Source: Cryptomeria japonica (lineage: Eukaryota; Streptophyta; Pinopsida; Cupressales; Cupressaceae). Taken from it: a stretch of 64,000 nt of DNA. A program made the position numbers and the translations under genes. Positions 60,040 to 64,000 of the stretch are shown in pieces. The notes under the pieces were generated by a model, which was not told where the DNA came from, did not search any database, and worked only from the letters and a program-made list of their open reading frames with translations. Location of the stretch: positions 3,037,501-3,101,500 of the forward strand of contig NC_081414.1 of NCBI RefSeq assembly GCF_030272615.1. Direction: 5' to 3'. The number at the start of each line of letters is the position of its first letter. Within the stretch, counting starts at the first letter, position 1.

Positions 60040-62637
60040 ATGGATACTCCAAATCTTGTCGATGTGACTGAGAGGTCATGACCGGAGTTTAAGCGAAATC
60101 CATTTAAATAAGAGGAAACAGACCCTGTCGGTGTCCTATCCAGTGTACCACATGGAGTCCTACATGTAGAGTATGTTAGATCATTTTATCACTGTAAATT
60201 GGAGGATATGGGTGTTGTAGTGATTCATGAGCAATATAGATCATTGTGTGATAAATAGGGTAGATTGCAAGAACAATTCAAGAGTGTTGCCGACAAAGGG
60301 TTTCACCATGAAGTCAACTTCATTGATGACTTTGATAATGAGTTAGTGATATTTGTTATAAGCTAGATTCATAATCAATTCATGTGGATGGATAGACCTC
60401 ACAAGATAACAAAGGAAGCAATCCGTCTAGTAACCAGTTTCTGCTCAACCGGTGAAGTGCCATTGCTGAGGTTAATACCTAAAAATGATGTTGAGAAAAT
60501 AACAGGATCAAGATGGGATGGAAGAGCCATGACTGTAAATAACATCAATGATCCTGCTATCAAATTTGCTTCTATGGCAATCGGGTACATAATTTATTAT
60601 TCAAGTATAATGAACAACATATCGACGGCAGCCATTCATACTACTTACCGAATGGTCAAAGAGAATGTGGACTATGACTTGGCAGAAGCATTAAGGAGTC
60701 AACTAATGGAAAATTTGGAAGTTGTGAAGAAGGGCAAGAAATTGAGATTCAAGTTTTGACAACTGATTATGGGGTTGTTCTTCTATTTTCAAAACTTTTT
60801 CCCCGGTATTGGAGATTTTCAATGGATAACCAGTACACCTGCCCTACTACAAATGAAGAACAATATCAAGTTGATCAAAGATAAGTTTGACAATATTTCT
60901 TGGGGATATTTTAAACAATTTCAGAAGAAAATGCATGCTAGAGAGTGTATACTAACAGAGGTAGTTAACCGGTATGAAGACTTTATCTATTTCATGATAG
61001 ACACTGACACATGCTTAATGAAAGCAGTCATCCCAAGGACTACATGGGTGCTACCGATGGGATATGAAGTTGATAAAGACTTACTTATTGCATATGCAGA
61101 CCATTTATTGGACCAACTGATCGATACCATTGTTGAGAGATTTGGAACCTATAAGGAGAAATTACTTCAAGTGCATTATGAGTGGCAGCGACCAGTAATT
61201 GCAAAGAAAGTGAGGAAAGAGGTGGAGGCCTTTGCTAAATAGGCGGAATTCTCTAAGGAGCATATAGCAGCTGCAAGAGCCAAACATGAAACATAACAAG
61301 TAGGTACCTCAGATGTACCAACCGGTAACCCCACCAGTAAAACAAGGGCAACACAAGCAAAAATAGCAGAGAAGAAAAAGGAAAAAGAAACCAAGGAGAA
61401 ACCTATTGAATCTCAAAGAGATAAGCCCTCAATGATACAGTTCCAGAGAAGAGGGAAAAATGTTGAGCCACCTATTGCACCGATACAAACCGGTAAGAGG
61501 AAGAAAGAGAAAGCCCATAAACCGACAAATGATGGAGAGGCTACCGAATTAGAAGAGGAAAAAAGAGCACTTAGAGCTAGTGCTAACAAGCCTAAGGTAA
61601 CCAGTAAGGGAAAACGTCATAAGAAATCAGTAACTTTGGAAGATTCTTTTGAAAGAATGGTCAGAATTATTAAGGATTGTGGTATTTACAAATGTTTAAA
61701 TACATTGTTTATTCATTTGACTAAAAGTCAACAAAGGGAGATTGAAGATGCAGTCATTTTCAGCATGAATAAGTTTAGCAGAGCCCTCATTGAATTACAA
61801 AGGCAAATCCCAAATTCTTTATATGATTTAATTGATGCAAGGTGGTAGGCTGCAATACAACAAGACAAATAATTTATTGAATACACACTTAAGCACTTGC
61901 AATCGGAAGCTAGTGAAGAAGAAATAGTTTATGTATGTAAAAATGAAAAAAATTTCTTTAGATCCAAAAAAAGATTAATCAGGATGTTAATCGGTGAATC
62001 TAAATCAGTCTAGAAGGAGACTAATATTTTGATAAAGAAATATTTAGGTTTGATCCCAATTGAAGAAGAAAGAGATGAACAAGATGAGGAAGATGAACTA
62101 GAAAAGATTAAGGGTGAAGATCCTCCTAAGGGTGTTAAGATTACAAATTGTGAGTCGGATAACAAGTATCTCCAAGATGACCCTATTGACACTGAACTAG
62201 TAGTTATACCGGATGATGAAGATGATACTGGTGACAATATTGACAATGTAGATGTTTTTGATGATGTACAGGTCAATATTGGTGTACAGGATACTGATAT
62301 GGAGATTGGTGAGCAACAACAAGCAAAAAACAAAGAAGAGAGAGTAGAAGACAAAAGAACAACTGAGCAACCGGTGAATGCATAGTCTACCATTACTCAG
62401 ACTAAATCGGTAAGTGTGGATAGAAATGTAAATATTGCTACTAGAGAAAATCAGAAGGATAAGGTTGATGAAAAGAAGGATGATGCAGCACTGACAACTG
62501 AACAAAATGTGAAAATTCAACCACCACTGACAAAGGACACCACTGAAGGAGAGAAGACAGACGATAAAATAGAGGAGGAGAGATCTGAGAAAAAGAAGGA
62601 AGATGTCACAACCCTCCTTTATCACTTTTTGATTTAA
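60040..62637 (+). pseudogene. E5 second ORF: 865-codon protein of unknown function
   Basis: One register is kept from ATG 60040 to 62637 with 11 internal stops (6 TAG, 3 TAA, 2 TGA) and no indel. The N-terminal third looks globular: HKITKEAIRLVTSFCSTGEV, IPKNDVEKITGSRWDGRAMT and SMAIGYIIYYSSIMNNIS, then LFFYFQNFFPGIGDFQW and KAVIPRTTWVLPMGYEVDKD. The second half is highly charged, with Lys/Glu runs and an acidic part (EEERDEQDEEDELEKIKGED). It resembles in style the extra ORFs of some plant retroelements, which are described as transposon proteins of unknown role. No enzyme motif is visible. The last ~11 codons may belong to E6. Confidence 0.6.
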
Positions 62638-63561
62638 ATACAATTCTATTATATTTTTGGTTAAGCTATTAAAAATTATTGAATAAATGTTATAAAAGAA
62701 TAAAAATGAACACACACACACACACTTGGAAAATATAATTCAAAAGGCATTATTTTTATTTTTATTTATTTTCCCCACTCCCAATTATGGCACATGTTGT
62801 AGGAGGAATTAGAAGCTTCTAGAGGAATCTTCAATGCCTTGCATGTAACTCCCCCACTAGGTTTTTAATCAATTTGCATGAGTCCAATATTGGAAAAGAA
62901 TCCCATTCTTAATTAATTTCTCTAGATAGTGGAATTAAGCGATTTTTTCTATATATTGTATGCAAGTTCTCAAAAAAGGGACTTGATTATGTTTTGAAGA
63001 AATTTTCCAAGTTTCCTTGTTGTTGGTAATAGGATCTTCTTCGGTAGACTCATTTTCATTGTAGGAATGTTAAGTTGTTCTTGAAGATTTCTCTTAAGTT
63101 GCAAGGAAGGTTCTAAAAAGGATAGCTAGAGGATTCAACTTCAAGCTTCGATAAACCAGGTTCTCTTCTTTTGTCATATGAGAAATTTGTATTATCAAAA
63201 AAATATATAGTTTCTAGATCTTCCTTTATATAAAGAAATTTTTATTAGATTGTAAATCTTTTCTTCTTATTTAGGGATAAATAATGATGAAAATACTTTC
63301 ATATAGTGCATGTAAAAGATAGCTTTATTATTATTTAAATTTCTTTAAAAAAATATATATATGATCTTGCTTTTGCTTTTCCCAAAAGTTTTTTTTGATA
63401 TGTGCAAAAATCATATTTTCCCTTATTTTAAATTTCTTTTTCTGAGATTAAAACTCTTCTCTGTGTGATTAAATCATATGAATCTTAATCTTTATTATTC
63501 TTCTCTCGAATTCATTTCTCTGGCTCTTCGAATGGAAATCTGAAAGTAAATCTCATTCTTT

Positions 63562-63690
63562 AAATAAATCCCTCTCTGTGAATGTAGAAATAAATCCCTC
63601 TCTGTGAATGTAGAAATAAATCCCTCTGTGAATGCAGAAATAAATCCCTCTCTGTGAATGTAGAAATAAACCCTTCTCTGTGAATATTAG
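63562..63690. repeat. 26-bp minisatellite (5 units)
   Basis: Units of AAATAAATCCCTCTCTGTGA plus ATGTAG; the third is two bases shorter and the last is diverged (CCCTTCTCTGTGAATATTAG). Confidence 0.95.
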
Positions 63691-63893
63691 CTCCTGAAAA
63701 TATTTCTTTGATAGCTTTGTTTTTCTCAGCATAATCATCTACCCATTTCTATGATAAATTGGTCATCTGTACATCGCTAAAACAAATTGTTTCTCTGGTT
63801 TATTTCATTCTTGAGATTAAATTATTATTCTCATTTTTGCATTAACATATTTTCCCTTATGCATATATCTTCTAGGCTATTTAATAAACTGGA

Positions 63894-63899
<6 letters not shown>

Positions 63900-63943
<44 letters not shown>
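63900..63943. repeat. (AT)n microsatellite, 44 bp
   Basis: A pure AT run near the window end. Confidence 0.95.
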
Positions 63944-63945
<2 letters not shown>

Positions 63946-64000
63946 AAATTTATGCAAACCAAAACTATGTATTTGAAATAATGCACAAATTAACACAAAG

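Larger units (their letters stand above)
56974..62603 (+). mobile_element. E5: LTR element with gag-like ORF and a long non-pol ORF; 3' end not in window
   Basis: A probable 5' LTR (56974-58203) and initiator-tRNA primer site precede a gag-like frame (58272-59549), a ~490-bp gap, and a second frame of 865 codons (60040-62637, its last codons overlapping the E6 border). No protease, integrase or RT motif is seen up to 62603, where another LTR seems to start. The TGTTGGC start is like that of the copia element here, but without pol the class is uncertain. It may be a non-autonomous element, or pol may lie outside the window. Confidence 0.65.
62604..64000 (+). mobile_element. E6: probable LTR start of another element, cut by window edge
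   Basis: At 62604 the E5 frame meets TGTCACAACCCTCC, close to the LTR start of E4 (TGTAGTACCCCTCC). From here the composition changes to AT-rich non-coding DNA up to the window end. No partner copy or duplication can be checked. Alternatives are the true end of the E5 ORF or unrelated DNA. Confidence 0.4.

Noticed and set aside
62197-62721. 174-codon hydrophobic minus-strand ORF
   Set aside because: It is the antisense shadow of the charged C-terminal half of the E5 second ORF.

Overview
This is plant nuclear DNA that consists almost entirely of old, nested LTR retrotransposons. There are no tRNA or rRNA genes, no bacterial-type genes and no intact protein-coding gene that I can support. The density of decayed Ty3/gypsy and Ty1/copia elements, LTRs of about 4 kb and nesting several levels deep suggest a seed plant with a very large genome. 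A gymnosperm such as a conifer is my guess, but nothing here proves it.

Left half (1-33.6 kb). A minus-strand Ty3/gypsy element (E0) occupies 1-4540 and resumes at 31861. It was split by a minus-strand chromodomain gypsy element, E1 (4541-31855), flanked by the perfect 5-bp duplication AGAAC. E1 was hit twice. A plus-strand Ty1/copia element (5242-13484) landed in its 3' LTR. A minus-strand Athila/Tat-like element, E2 (18067-30711), landed in its gag gene. E2 carries an envelope-position ORF after integrase, and its reverse transcriptase is interrupted by a 1.5-kb solo LTR (24806-26330, duplication GTGAT/GTGAC). The order of insertion can be read directly from this nesting.

Middle (33.6-53 kb). 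After two minisatellites and AT-rich DNA without genes comes a plus-strand pseudogene for a plant mobile domain (PMD) protein. It runs from 38341 to 39939 and its tail resumes at 52742. A Tekay-like chromovirus, E4 (39940-52741), split it, with the perfect duplication TATAG on both sides. E4 has LTRs of 3961 and 3967 bp. Each carries, just upstream of its TATA box, an array of about ten short palindromes of the form GCTACC-N4-GGTAGC.

Right part (53-64 kb). This holds AT-rich DNA, a minus-strand proline-rich 475-codon frame of unknown function (55497-56924), and the 5' part of an unusual LTR element, E5 (56974-62603). E5 encodes a gag-like protein with a coiled coil and four CCHC knuckles or their remnants. 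What follows is not pol but a separate 865-codon frame with no recognised enzyme domain. E5 seems to be cut at 62604 by the start of another LTR, E6.

Almost all coding regions are pseudogenes. Long frames stay open to indels but are dotted with TAG and TGA codons, the pattern expected from C-to-T decay of methylated CAG and CGA codons. The elements do not form a pathway; they relate to each other only as nested insertions.
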